From contig NZ_JAIVCC010000002.1 of assembly GCF_020866905.1 (NCBI RefSeq), positions 62,001 through 126,000 on the forward strand: 64,000 nucleotides of DNA. Reading direction: 5' to 3'. The translations under genes were made by a program, and so were the position numbers. The DNA comes from Salinimicrobium sediminilitoris. Its GTDB lineage: Bacteria; Bacteroidota; Bacteroidia; Flavobacteriales; Flavobacteriaceae. Positions 25,802 to 34,312 of the stretch are shown piece after piece; within the stretch, counting starts at the first letter, position 1, and each line of letters starts with the position of its first letter. The notes below the pieces were generated by a model. That model was given only the letters and a program-made list of their open reading frames with translations. It did no database searches and was not told the origin of the DNA.

Positions 25802-26927
25802 GCACCAGATCTAAAGCCTTCTGGTACAGATCTTCGTAAAGGGGAACTACAGAATACACATCAAATACAAAGGCCTGCTGACGGGCATTGTCCTTAAATT
25901 TTCTTAGCGTTTCATCATTTTCCAGGATACGTATGGCATTTGCTGCCATTTCTCCAACCTCTCCCACATCGCTTAAAAAACCTGAGAATCCTTGTTTATT
26001 GACTTCCGGAAGTCCGCCGGTATTCGTAGAGATCACTGGTACCCCATTGACCATTGCCTCCAGAGCCGCAAGTCCAAAACTTTCTTTTTCAGAAGGCAAC
26101 AGGAAAAGATCGGAATAGCTTAGGACCTTATCTATTTCGTGAGATTCCCCCAGAAATAAGACTTTTTCCTCCAGCCCCAGGTCATGTACCAGTTCTTCGG
26201 CCATTTCCCTTTCCGGCCCCTGCCCTACCATAATGAGCTTGGATTTTAGCTTTTTCTGAACCTCGTAGAAGATCATGATCACATCCCTAATACGTTTCAC
26301 TTTCCGCAGGTTACTTACGTGAGTAATGATCCTTTCATCACTTTCGGCAAGCATCGTCCTTTGGCAGTTGCTAATTGACTGAGTATATTTTGTGGTATCA
26401 ATAAAGTTTGGCACCACATTGATCTCACGCTTAACGTTGAAAAGCCTCAATGTATCTGCTTTAAGGCTCTGGGAAACCGAGGTCACGACATCGCTGCTGT
26501 TTATACTAAAAGTTACCGCCGGTTTGTAGAAAGGATGGTTTCCCACCAGGGTAATATCGGTTCCATGAAGGGTGGTCACCATTGGCAGGTAGATTCCTTC
26601 TTCCTCCAGCATCTTTTTTGCCATGTAACCTGCATAAGCGTGAGGGATAGCATAATGTACATGAAGCACCTCTATCTTATGAAGTTTCACCATGTCAACC
26701 AGTTTGCTGCTTAATGCAAGCTCGTATGGCTGATAATGAAAAAGTGGATATTCGGGAACATTTACTTCATGAAAATGTATGTTATGCGAAAGTTGTTCCA
26801 GCCTTACCGGCTGTTTATATGTAATAAAATGGATCTCGTGGCCTCTCCTGGAGAGTGCCATTCCCAATTCTGTAGCAACCACACCACTTCCACCAAAGGT
26901 GGGGTAACAAACAATGCCTATTTTCAT
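25776..26927 (-). CDS. bshA: N-acetyl-alpha-D-glucosaminyl L-malate synthase, bacillithiol synthesis
   Basis: A 383-residue GT4 glycosyltransferase beginning MKIGIVCYPTFGGSGVVATE, the BshA signature. It has HGTDITLVG in the N domain and a nucleotide-sugar site PSEKESFGLAALEAMVNGVP in the C domain. BshA joins GlcNAc from UDP-GlcNAc to L-malate, the first step of bacillithiol synthesis, in the cytoplasm. BshB and BshC are not nearby. It follows the GH3 fusion gene by 3 bp, so it shares a transcript with an envelope protein. Confidence 0.92.
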   Translation of the reverse strand: MKIGIVCYPTFGGSGVVATELGMALSRRGHEIHFITYKQPVRLEQLSHNIHFHEVNVPEYPLFHYQPYELALSSKLVDMVKLHKIEVLHVHYAIPHAYAGYMAKKMLEEEGIYLPMVTTLHGTDITLVGNHPFYKPAVTFSINSSDVVTSVSQSLKADTLRLFNVKREINVVPNFIDTTKYTQSISNCQRTMLAESDERIITHVSNLRKVKRIRDVIMIFYEVQKKLKSKLIMVGQGPEREMAEELVHDLGLEEKVLFLGESHEIDKVLSYSDLFLLPSEKESFGLAALEAMVNGVPVISTNTGGLPEVNKQGFSGFLSDVGEVGEMAANAIRILENDETLRKFKDNARQQAFVFDVYSVVPLYEDLYQKALDLVQKEKAAKK

Positions 26928-26930
26928 GTA

Positions 26931-29858
26931 TCAGCGTTCTATAGCTTCGTAAATAAGTTCCTGAATATTTGACCTAATGCTCTCCCTCGTTATTTCATTG
27001 TTTCCTGCAGAAGGATGAATACGGTTCGCTAAAAATACGTAAACTATTTCTTCATCGGGGTCAGCCCAGGTAAAAGTTCCGGTAAATCCACTATGACCAA
27101 AGCTGGTCATGGAAACACATCCACAGGTAGGACCGGCATCACTCAACTGGGGTTTATCAAATCCTACCCCACGCCGCACGTCATCTTCACAGTAATAGCA
27201 GGTATTAAATTTGTCAACCGTCTCCTGGTCAAAATAAATTTTACCTCCATATTGCCCACCATTCAAATACATTTGCATGATCTTGGCCACGTCATTGGCT
27301 GTGGAGTACAAACCGGCCTGGCCACCAATTCCTCCCAAAAGTGCAGCTCCTTCATCATGCACATACCCCTGCAGGAGCTGGTTTCTCCAGTTTTTGTCAT
27401 TCTCTGTAGGAACAATTCTTTCTTTTGGAAACTTCTTAAGAGGTAAATAGGTGGTGTTATGAGCACCTAAAGATTTATAAAAATGGTCTTGGGTAAGATA
27501 CTCCAGGGAAGTCCCGTAAATATCCTCCAGATAAAATTTGAGCAGATAGAAAGGAAGATCACTGTATTTGTAGGTCTTTCTTCTTTCAAGTTCGCTATCC
27601 CTAATGATCTTTAGCACCGTGTCCCTAATGTCATTCCTAACGTACATTTTTTCGGCTATCTGTACATTGTAACCTCTGTCCTGTTGAGAACGGATATATT
27701 TTACATCTGGTCGCTTGGTATACTTATCAATAGTCATCCTATGGAAAGGAATCCAGCTTTTGAATCGGGCGTAGTGCGAGAGCATTTCCAGAATGGTGAC
27801 CTGCTCTTTATTGCTTCCGCGGAAGGATGGTAACATCTCCCCCAATGTCGTCTCAAGATCGATTTCATCCTGGTCTACAAGCTCCATCAAAAGCGGAAGA
27901 GTAGCAAGAATTTTGGTAAGGGAAGCAAGATCATAAACATCTGAAGCCTGTACCGGTATTTCCTTCTCATAGGTATGGTAGCCTGCATTTCGTTCGTAGA
28001 TAACCTTTCCCTTACGTGCGACCAGCACCTGTAATCCAGGGGTCATTTTTTTATCTAACGCCTTTTGAATGAGGTCGTCAATTTTGTTCAGTTTGTAAGA
28101 ATTCATTCCCACCTGTTCTGGCAATCCATAAGACAGGCGTTCGAGGTTACGCGTTCTGTAGCCGGTGCCCACGGGAAAATTATTCCCGGCACTTACAGGA
28201 AGTTTCCCTTTGGCTTCGAGAGCCCCAAAAATAACCTGTGCAGCCTTTTGCTGTCCAAGAATGGTATTTTGATAAGCTACCTGTATGGCCTCAAAATTGG
28301 CAGTGGTTTCCAGGTCAAGTAAGGCATAGGGACTGGTAAAAATATTGAGAATGACCTTATTTTTCCTCGCGATTTCATAAAGCCAGGTCTGCTCTTTTTG
28401 ATTCAATTTGAAACCACTCCAGGGAGAAGCAGAAGATTGATGGTATCCTATGATCACCTGGTTGTAAGCATCGAGTTTGTCTAAAAGCACATTCAGATTT
28501 TCTGCTGAAACCGAATCTACCTGTGCATAGCGATTTAATTGCTCAAAAAAGGCATTCCCGGAGTCCTCTCCAAAATGCACATACGCGATCTTACTGGTTT
28601 CCAAATCCCGTATGGGTAGGGTAGACCGGTCATTTTTGATCACGGTCATTACATTTTCATAGAGTTTATGAGCAAGTACCTCATTACGAATGCTATTGAG
28701 GTCTTCGATGACATATACGGGGTCTACAGGTTCATATTTATCTAGACCTACTTTGTATTTAGCGTAAAGAATTTTCCTGACGGAATGCTTCAGCCGGGCT
28801 TCAGTAATCAAGCCTTTATTATAGGCTTCTATGATCAATTCCGAAGCTTTAGGAACATCTTCAGAAAAGAGTAAAATATCATTTCCTGCCAAAAATGCCG
28901 CCAGATCTATTTCTCCCGGCTCGTCAAAGTTGGCCACGCCTTTCATATTGAGAGCATCAGTAATTATAAGTCCGTTAAAATTTAATTCTTCCTTTAAAAT
29001 ACCGGTGACTATTTCATGAGAAAGGCTGGAAGGAAATTCTATACGTTCTTCGAGGCTGGGAACATTTAAATGCGCTACCATAACACTGCTGAGGCCTTCG
29101 GCTATTAATTCCCTGTATGGAAAGAGCTCCTCTCTAAAGATCCTGTCACGGGAAAAATCAACAACGGGCAGGGTTTTATGAGAATCCCTCTCGGTATCGC
29201 CGTGCCCCGGAAAATGTTTAGCGCTTCCAAGGACACCTTCCCTTTGCATCCCTTTTATAAAGGCAATGGACTTACTGGTAACATTGGTTTTGTTTTCGCC
29301 AAAGGAACGGTTGCCAATAATAGGGTTTTCGGGATTTGTATTAATGTCGACAACCGGGGCAAAATTCATGTGCACCCCCAGCCTTTTTGAATGTTGGGCT
29401 ATACTGGCTCCCACTTCTGTTATTAAGTTTTCATCCTGAATAGCGCCCAGTGTCATATTCCAGGGATAAGCATAGGTAGAATCGAGACGCATCGCAAGAC
29501 CCCACTCTGCATCCATACCTATGAGCAATGGGATTTTGGTAAGCTCCTGCAATTCGTTATGGAGCTTCACCTGTCTTTTAGGACCTCCTTTGGAAAAGAT
29601 CACCCCGCCAACATAATGCTGCTCCACCAATTCTTTTGCTTTTTCAATTTTTGAAGGAGGATCTGACGAGAAAACATCAATCATAAAAAGCTGCCCAACT
29701 TTTTCCTTCAGGGTCATAGCATCATAGATGCTGTCTACCCATTGCCTTTGTTGCTCTACATCTTCAGCAATTAAAGGGCTCGTTTGGGAAAATGAAATTT
29801 GGGTAATAAGGAACGAGGCCAAAAAAAGGCCTAAAAAGGGGCTGCTTTTAATTTTCAT
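26931..29858 (-). CDS. GH3 beta-N-acetylglucosaminidase-like protein fused to a class C beta-lactamase-type domain
   Basis: A 975-residue secreted protein with signal peptide MKIKSSPFLGLFLASFLITQ. The N half is GH3: KHFPGHGDTERDSH (214-226) is the NagZ-type catalytic loop and IITDALNMKGV carries the nucleophile Asp. A GH3 C-terminal domain follows. The C half (about 600-975) is a serine hydrolase with S-x-x-K in DLASLTKILATL, YSD in place of Y-x-N, and HSGFTG. It may trim peptidoglycan or muropeptides in the periplasm. The fusion is recurrent in Bacteroidota. It overlaps the upstream gene by TAATG and precedes bshA. Confidence 0.9.
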   Translation of the reverse strand: MKIKSSPFLGLFLASFLITQISFSQTSPLIAEDVEQQRQWVDSIYDAMTLKEKVGQLFMIDVFSSDPPSKIEKAKELVEQHYVGGVIFSKGGPKRQVKLHNELQELTKIPLLIGMDAEWGLAMRLDSTYAYPWNMTLGAIQDENLITEVGASIAQHSKRLGVHMNFAPVVDINTNPENPIIGNRSFGENKTNVTSKSIAFIKGMQREGVLGSAKHFPGHGDTERDSHKTLPVVDFSRDRIFREELFPYRELIAEGLSSVMVAHLNVPSLEERIEFPSSLSHEIVTGILKEELNFNGLIITDALNMKGVANFDEPGEIDLAAFLAGNDILLFSEDVPKASELIIEAYNKGLITEARLKHSVRKILYAKYKVGLDKYEPVDPVYVIEDLNSIRNEVLAHKLYENVMTVIKNDRSTLPIRDLETSKIAYVHFGEDSGNAFFEQLNRYAQVDSVSAENLNVLLDKLDAYNQVIIGYHQSSASPWSGFKLNQKEQTWLYEIARKNKVILNIFTSPYALLDLETTANFEAIQVAYQNTILGQQKAAQVIFGALEAKGKLPVSAGNNFPVGTGYRTRNLERLSYGLPEQVGMNSYKLNKIDDLIQKALDKKMTPGLQVLVARKGKVIYERNAGYHTYEKEIPVQASDVYDLASLTKILATLPLLMELVDQDEIDLETTLGEMLPSFRGSNKEQVTILEMLSHYARFKSWIPFHRMTIDKYTKRPDVKYIRSQQDRGYNVQIAEKMYVRNDIRDTVLKIIRDSELERRKTYKYSDLPFYLLKFYLEDIYGTSLEYLTQDHFYKSLGAHNTTYLPLKKFPKERIVPTENDKNWRNQLLQGYVHDEGAALLGGIGGQAGLYSTANDVAKIMQMYLNGGQYGGKIYFDQETVDKFNTCYYCEDDVRRGVGFDKPQLSDAGPTCGCVSMTSFGHSGFTGTFTWADPDEEIVYVFLANRIHPSAGNNEITRESIRSNIQELIYEAIER

Positions 29859-30343
29859 TAGTTTAGGAAACGCTTGTGCCAGCTTTCAGATGCAGGAACT
29901 TCCCAGTCTGAAAGATATTCAGCTTTATTGTTCACGAGGTTATTAAAGACAATAGTCTTGGGAGAAACGGCTTTTTCTTTGACCATTTTCCTGAAGTCTG
30001 TAAGCGTTTTATAAGCCACAAACTCCCCTTGCTTATAGGAAACATTCATCTTGTCAAGAAGATCGACATTATAATCTTTCTCAAGCTGCTGAATAAAGCG
30101 TACAGATTCATCTATGGAACATCCTGTGGCCGCATTCATTTTCTGGTCAAGAGCGAGAATAATAAATCGCTTGTAGCGCATTTCATAAGAAGCCTGAAGA
30201 TTGGCGCCGTGGGCAGTCCATTGCTCAATAAAAGCCTCAAGTTTTTCTTTAATTTCGGTCTGCTCTTCCTCTGTAAAAGAGCGGTTTGCCTGAAAGACCC
30301 ACACGCGGGAACTATCTGGTAAAGTTTCAAATGGGACAAACAT
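29858..30343 (-). CDS. Conserved Bacteroidota protein, often labelled 'ABC transporter ATPase' without ATPase motifs
   Basis: A 161-residue soluble protein starting MFVPFETLPDSSRVWVFQANR and including ASYEMRYKRFIILALD and CSIDESVRFIQQLEK. I recognise this sequence type from Flavobacteriia, where databases carry an ABC ATPase name. No Walker A, Walker B or signature motif is present, so that name is probably wrong. The frame extends upstream to 30439, but Met at 30343 gives the conserved start and lies behind a promoter element. It heads a three-gene unit with the GH3 fusion and bshA. Function unknown. Confidence 0.7.
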   Translation of the reverse strand: MFVPFETLPDSSRVWVFQANRSFTEEEQTEIKEKLEAFIEQWTAHGANLQASYEMRYKRFIILALDQKMNAATGCSIDESVRFIQQLEKDYNVDLLDKMNVSYKQGEFVAYKTLTDFRKMVKEKAVSPKTIVFNNLVNNKAEYLSDWEVPASESWHKRFLN

Positions 30344-30366
30344 TTTCTGGATATAATTTAGTGATA

Positions 30367-30374
30367 CAAAAATA
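30367..30374 (-). promoter_or_regulatory. -7 promoter element TATTTTTG for the 30343-25776 operon
   Basis: Matches TAnnTTTG on the minus strand, 23 nt before the ATG at 30343. Confidence 0.45.
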
Positions 30375-30506
30375 AGAGATTTGAAGGCGGGATTCCAATT
30401 TGAGAAGGTTAAAGTTGTGTGATTTCCGCTTACCAACATTTGTAATTCCGGGGTAAAAGCATTTCACAAGCTGATAAAAATCATAAATTCCTGAAGTTTC
30501 CTCCTC

Positions 30507-30514
30507 TAAATTTG
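30507..30514 (+). promoter_or_regulatory. -7 promoter element TAAATTTG, possibly driving a leaderless mRNA
   Basis: Matches TAnnTTTG and ends 4 nt before the ATG at 30519. Bacteroidota transcription normally starts about 5-8 nt downstream of this element, so the transcript would begin at or next to the start codon. Confidence 0.5.
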
Positions 30515-30518
30515 TTCT

Positions 30519-31043
30519 ATGGACACAAAGGAGAAGGAACTTTTTAAAAAGGCAAGAAAACTTGGCTACCGTTCGAAAAAAGAACAGCTCCCAGAACTGA
30601 TATCATGGCTGCGTGAGGAAAAGCAAATTCATGTGGAGGTTGGAAGCATTTGGGATGAACTAAACAATTACGTAGAATCATACTGCTACACTGTTACAGC
30701 ACCTATTTGTGTTTATTACAATGAGCCAATTCACGCAGCAGGAGGAAACTCTTATTTAGAAATGCAGCAACAGGGCCTTTCCGATGCCATATTGCTTTTA
30801 TCCAGGTACGACAAACAGAAACATTTAAAAGCCACAGACGATGAAGTGGTCATCGCCTACTTAAAAGGTTACGGGGATAAAAACAAAGTCCTTCCCCGCC
30901 CCGAATACCAAACAAATATTGAGAAATATGCTTACCTCCAGGGAAAACAGGGAGATTATATTGAAGAAGGACTCACCGAAGATGATATCCTCATCCTGGT
31001 GAGAAATAAAAAACCCGAAGAAGAAACCTTAAAACTGAAATAG
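30519..31043 (+). CDS. Hypothetical conserved cytoplasmic protein
   Basis: A 174-residue protein with no signal peptide or membrane segment. It starts MDTKEKELFKKARKLGYRSK; a central segment reads YCYTVTAPICVYYNEPIHAAGG, and the C terminus is charged. No known domain is recognised. It is a single gene between a divergent operon and a strong terminator. The promoter element directly abuts the ATG, which suggests a leaderless or near-leaderless transcript. The reading frame has codon use like its neighbours and is unlikely to be spurious. Confidence 0.7.
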   Translation: MDTKEKELFKKARKLGYRSKKEQLPELISWLREEKQIHVEVGSIWDELNNYVESYCYTVTAPICVYYNEPIHAAGGNSYLEMQQQGLSDAILLLSRYDKQKHLKATDDEVVIAYLKGYGDKNKVLPRPEYQTNIEKYAYLQGKQGDYIEEGLTEDDILILVRNKKPEEETLKLK

Positions 31044-31050
31044 AAAGTAT

Positions 31051-31099
31051 AAAAAAAGGGAGGGTCCAAAAATGTCATTTTTGGACCCTCCCTTTTTTT
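31051..31099. terminator. Perfect bidirectional terminator palindrome
   Basis: Two 24-nt perfectly complementary arms (31051-31074 and 31076-31099) around one base. The arms are A-rich at the left and T-rich at the right, between convergent genes. The centre CAAAAATGTCATTTTTG is nearly identical to that of the terminator at 38676. Confidence 0.95.
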
Positions 31100-31114
31100 A
31101 TTTAAGTTACTGCA

Positions 31115-31906
31115 CTATAGATCTTCTGCAGTTGCGATCATTTCTGCAATATCCATTACTGCAATATTGTCTTCCTTGTTCTTGGACTTAACCCCATCTG
31201 TCATCATCGTGTTGCAGAAAGGACATCCGGCAGCGATTACCTCCGGCTTAACTTCAATTGCCTGCTCTGTACGCGCTACGTTGACATCTTCTTTTCCGGG
31301 TTCGGGTTCCTTAAACATCTGGGCACCCCCGGCACCACAACACATGGCGTCTTTTTTACACCTTTTCATCTCCACTAATTCAACTTCAAGTTTTCTTAAT
31401 AGATCACGGGGTGCTTCATAAATTCCATTTCCCCGACCTAAATAACAGGGGTCGTGAAAAGTGATCCTTTTGCCCTTGAATTTTCCGCCTTCTACTGTTA
31501 GCTTGCCTTCTTCCAGCAAAGATTTCAGGAAAGTAGTGTGATGCATTACCTCATAATTCCCTCCAAGACCTGGATACTCATTTTTAATTATGTTGAAACA
31601 GTGAGGACAGGTGGTTACGATCTTCTTGATCTCATACCCGTTTAAAACCTCAATATTTCCGGCAGCCTGCATTTGGTAAAGAAATTCGTTTCCGGCACGT
31701 TTTGCAGGATCCCCGGTACAACTTTCTTCGGTTCCAAGCACAGCAAAATCTACATTCGCCCTATTTAGCAACCTCACAAACGCTTTAGTGATTTTCTTTG
31801 CCCTGTCGTCAAAACTTCCGGAGCAACCTACCCAAAAAAGGACTTCGGGTTTCTTTCCTTCGGCCATATATTCTGCCATGGTAGGCACCTTAATATTTTC
31901 TGCCAT
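31115..31906 (-). CDS. Fe-S binding CCG-domain protein (HdrB/LutA-like)
   Basis: A 263-residue cytoplasmic protein with two cysteine-rich CCG-type domains. The first has TCPHCFNIIKNEYPGLGG; the second has HDPCYLGRGNG, then CCGAGGAQMF, and AAGCPFCNTMM. Such domains hold a non-cubane [4Fe-4S] cluster or zinc in HdrB, LutA and GlpC relatives. Its stop is 40 bp from the Fe-S membrane protein gene encoded just upstream on the same strand, and the two likely form an electron-transfer pair. The donor and acceptor are unknown; this is not an archaeal-type heterodisulfide reductase, since HdrA is absent. Confidence 0.88.
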   Translation of the reverse strand: MAENIKVPTMAEYMAEGKKPEVLFWVGCSGSFDDRAKKITKAFVRLLNRANVDFAVLGTEESCTGDPAKRAGNEFLYQMQAAGNIEVLNGYEIKKIVTTCPHCFNIIKNEYPGLGGNYEVMHHTTFLKSLLEEGKLTVEGGKFKGKRITFHDPCYLGRGNGIYEAPRDLLRKLEVELVEMKRCKKDAMCCGAGGAQMFKEPEPGKEDVNVARTEQAIEVKPEVIAAGCPFCNTMMTDGVKSKNKEDNIAVMDIAEMIATAEDL

Positions 31907-31946
31907 TGTATTTTTTATTGCAGCCTCAAAAAGGCCAATTTTGTAA

Positions 31947-33296
31947 TTAATTTTCGTTTGCCCAATTTAAGCGATCCATTTGGTTGTAAGGCCATGGTGC
32001 TCCATTGTTCTCGATGTTACCCATCGCATTATTCAGGTCTGCCGGTCCGGCACTTTGTTCCATCATTAGGTACCTTCTCATCTCTACAATTATAGAAAGT
32101 GGATCAATCCCTACAGGACAAGCCTCTATACACATTTGACAGGTCGTACATGCCCAAATTTCCTCCCTTAGGATGTAATCATCGAGAAGTTGTTTCCCAT
32201 CATCTTCAAATTTTCCATTCTTGTTGATGTTCTCCCCCACTTCTTCCAAACGATCCCGGGTATCCATCATGATCTTTCTTGGAGAAAGCAGTTTACCGGT
32301 GTTATTCGCGGGACATTGATCTGTACATCGTCCACATTCGGTACAGGTGTAAGCATTTAGCAATTGAACCCTGTTGAGATCAAAAACATCTGAGGCCCCA
32401 AATTTTTCGGGCTCCCCCTCTGCTTCCCCTTCAGGCTCTGCCGGAGCAGCAAATGGATCAGCATCCGGATCCATCATTAGCTGCACTTCTTTGGTCACAG
32501 CTTCAATGTTATCAAATTCTGCTTTAGGTTTAATCTTGGAATAGTAAACATTTGGAAAAGCCAGAAGTATGTGGAGATGCTTTGAATAGTACAGGTAATT
32601 CAAAAAGAAAAGAATTCCTAAAATATGTAACCACCAGGCTGTTCTTTCAATAATTATGAGTGTGGAATTAGCAAAACCATCCAGGAGAGGCAGTAAAAAG
32701 CTACTTACCGGAAAAGCACCGGCGATCTCTCCACTAGCCATAGCATAGTGAGGAGCAAGATTAAGCTGTAATTGATAATCGGCAGCATTCATGATGAGAA
32801 AGAGCGACATAAGTACCATCTCGAAGTACAGGATGTAATTGGCGTCGTTCTTTGGCCACTCTGTAAGCTCTCTGGCCCTGAATCTCTGAATGGTCAAAAT
32901 ATTACGTCTTATCCAGAAAATAAACACTCCTACAAGAACCAGTAAAGCCAGGATTTCAAAAGCACCTATAAGAAAACTATAGAAAGAACCGGCAAAGGCA
33001 AAAATTCTGTGAGTGCCAAAGATCCCGTCAATTATAATTTCCAGGACTTCTATGTTGATGATAATAAAACCGAGATAAACAATGACGTGAATAATACCCG
33101 ATACAGGCCTGCGCACCATCTTGTACTGCCCAAGGGCTATTTTAGCCATTTTACCCCATCTTTCTCCGGGATTGTCGGTTCGGTCGGTTTCCCGCCCCAG
33201 TTTAATATTCCGGATCATCCTCCGGATGTTGCGAATAAAAATACCTAACCCAATTGCGACGGCAAGGATAAAGGCGATTTGTGCAAGGATCTGCAT
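31947..33296 (-). CDS. Membrane-bound 4Fe-4S dicluster protein (HdrC/NarI-like)
   Basis: A 449-residue protein with about five to six membrane helices in the first 250 residues, resembling the cytochrome b-like NarI/HdrE fold. Two ferredoxin motifs follow: CTECGRCTDQCPANNTG and CTTCQMCIEACPVGIDP, each CxxCxxCxxxCP. It should sit in the inner membrane and transfer electrons between the quinone pool and its CCG partner encoded downstream. A low-complexity acidic linker (about 275-295, EPEGEAEGEPEK) separates the membrane and Fe-S parts. It lies 10 bp behind the MlaD-like gene. Confidence 0.9.
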   Translation of the reverse strand: MQILAQIAFILAVAIGLGIFIRNIRRMIRNIKLGRETDRTDNPGERWGKMAKIALGQYKMVRRPVSGIIHVIVYLGFIIINIEVLEIIIDGIFGTHRIFAFAGSFYSFLIGAFEILALLVLVGVFIFWIRRNILTIQRFRARELTEWPKNDANYILYFEMVLMSLFLIMNAADYQLQLNLAPHYAMASGEIAGAFPVSSFLLPLLDGFANSTLIIIERTAWWLHILGILFFLNYLYYSKHLHILLAFPNVYYSKIKPKAEFDNIEAVTKEVQLMMDPDADPFAAPAEPEGEAEGEPEKFGASDVFDLNRVQLLNAYTCTECGRCTDQCPANNTGKLLSPRKIMMDTRDRLEEVGENINKNGKFEDDGKQLLDDYILREEIWACTTCQMCIEACPVGIDPLSIIVEMRRYLMMEQSAGPADLNNAMGNIENNGAPWPYNQMDRLNWANEN

Positions 33297-33306
33297 GGTT
33301 GGTTGA

Positions 33307-34257
33307 TTATTTTAATGAATCTCGAGGGGGCGAATAAGGACCCGGGTTTTTTCCAAAGATAGAAAAATGTACGTAACGTTTTGGATTCAATTTCACATCC
33401 TGTATCAATGCATCCAATTGGTTGGTTGCCCTTTCAAGATTATTAAAGACTGAAGGATCATTGAGTAGTTTGCCTGCGGTTCCCTCTCCCGAATTAAGTT
33501 TTTCGGTAACATTTTCAAAATTAGCCACTGCCGTTTCCAGATCCTCTGTTACCTTTCTCACATCGAATTGAGAAAGGGTATCTGAAAAATTACTGAAGTT
33601 TTCGGCCATTTCATCAAGATTGGTGAAAGTGCGGTTTAGCTTTGGAGAATTTTCAGATAAAACACCTTCTACCGTGTTTGCCGAATTATTTAAGGAAGCA
33701 ATAGTTGCGTTCAGATTAGCAATACTATTTTTTAAATTTTGACGGGTAGTAGGATTCATTACCTCGTTAAAGGAATTTATAAGGGAGTCTGTACTTACAA
33801 TAACTTTCTCAACTTTTTCCTGAAGAGGTGTTAGCCTTTCGTTAACAAGCTCCAGTAGTCCCTCTTCTATTTGACCAGGTAAAGTATCTCCCGATTCTGC
33901 AATGTTTCCCGGCTCATACTCGGGAAGTATAGCCAGGGATTTTCCGCCAATAAGTCCTCCTCCATAGATCTGGGCAACACTATTTTCAGAAAAAGGAAAA
34001 GCATTATCAACAGAAAAGGTTACCACCAGCCTGCCTGAGGTATCTAAAAAGCCAATCTTGGTTACACTTCCTACCTTGAGTCCGTTAATAGTCACCGGGG
34101 ATGAAGGCGAAAGCCCTTCTACATCATTATAAATGGCATAAAAGGTCCTGCTGGAATCAAACCAGTTTTTACCTTTTAAAAAGCTATATCCAAAAATGAA
34201 CAGAAGAATGGCAACTATGGCCAAAAGAGCAGTTTTAACCTCCTTAGTATATTTCAC
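33307..34257 (-). CDS. MlaD-family (MCE domain) phospholipid-transport protein
   Basis: A 316-residue protein with one N-terminal membrane helix and an MCE domain at about residues 38-115, including GLSPSSPVTINGLKVGSV. A long helical region rich in N and S follows (about 140-260). MCE proteins form hexameric rings that carry lipids across the periplasm in Mla-type systems. The start codon is GTG; no in-frame ATG precedes the helix, and the KYTKEVKTALLAI opening fits the family. MlaE and MlaF are not next to it. Downstream lie the Fe-S genes, upstream the amidase gene. Confidence 0.9.
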   Translation of the reverse strand: MKYTKEVKTALLAIVAILLFIFGYSFLKGKNWFDSSRTFYAIYNDVEGLSPSSPVTINGLKVGSVTKIGFLDTSGRLVVTFSVDNAFPFSENSVAQIYGGGLIGGKSLAILPEYEPGNIAESGDTLPGQIEEGLLELVNERLTPLQEKVEKVIVSTDSLINSFNEVMNPTTRQNLKNSIANLNATIASLNNSANTVEGVLSENSPKLNRTFTNLDEMAENFSNFSDTLSQFDVRKVTEDLETAVANFENVTEKLNSGEGTAGKLLNDPSVFNNLERATNQLDALIQDVKLNPKRYVHFSIFGKNPGPYSPPRDSLK

Positions 34258-34282
34258 AAAAATCGTCCTATTTGATTAGGGA

Positions 34283-34290
34283 CAAATATA
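34283..34290 (-). promoter_or_regulatory. -7 promoter element TATATTTG for the MlaD-like gene
   Basis: Matches TAnnTTTG on the minus strand, 25 nt before the GTG at 34257. Confidence 0.45.
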
Positions 34291-34312
34291 AAATTTATAT
34301 AGTAAAGAAGGA

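Noticed and set aside
31115-33296. True heterodisulfide reductase
   Set aside because: HdrA is missing and the host is not a methanogen; only the domain types are shared.
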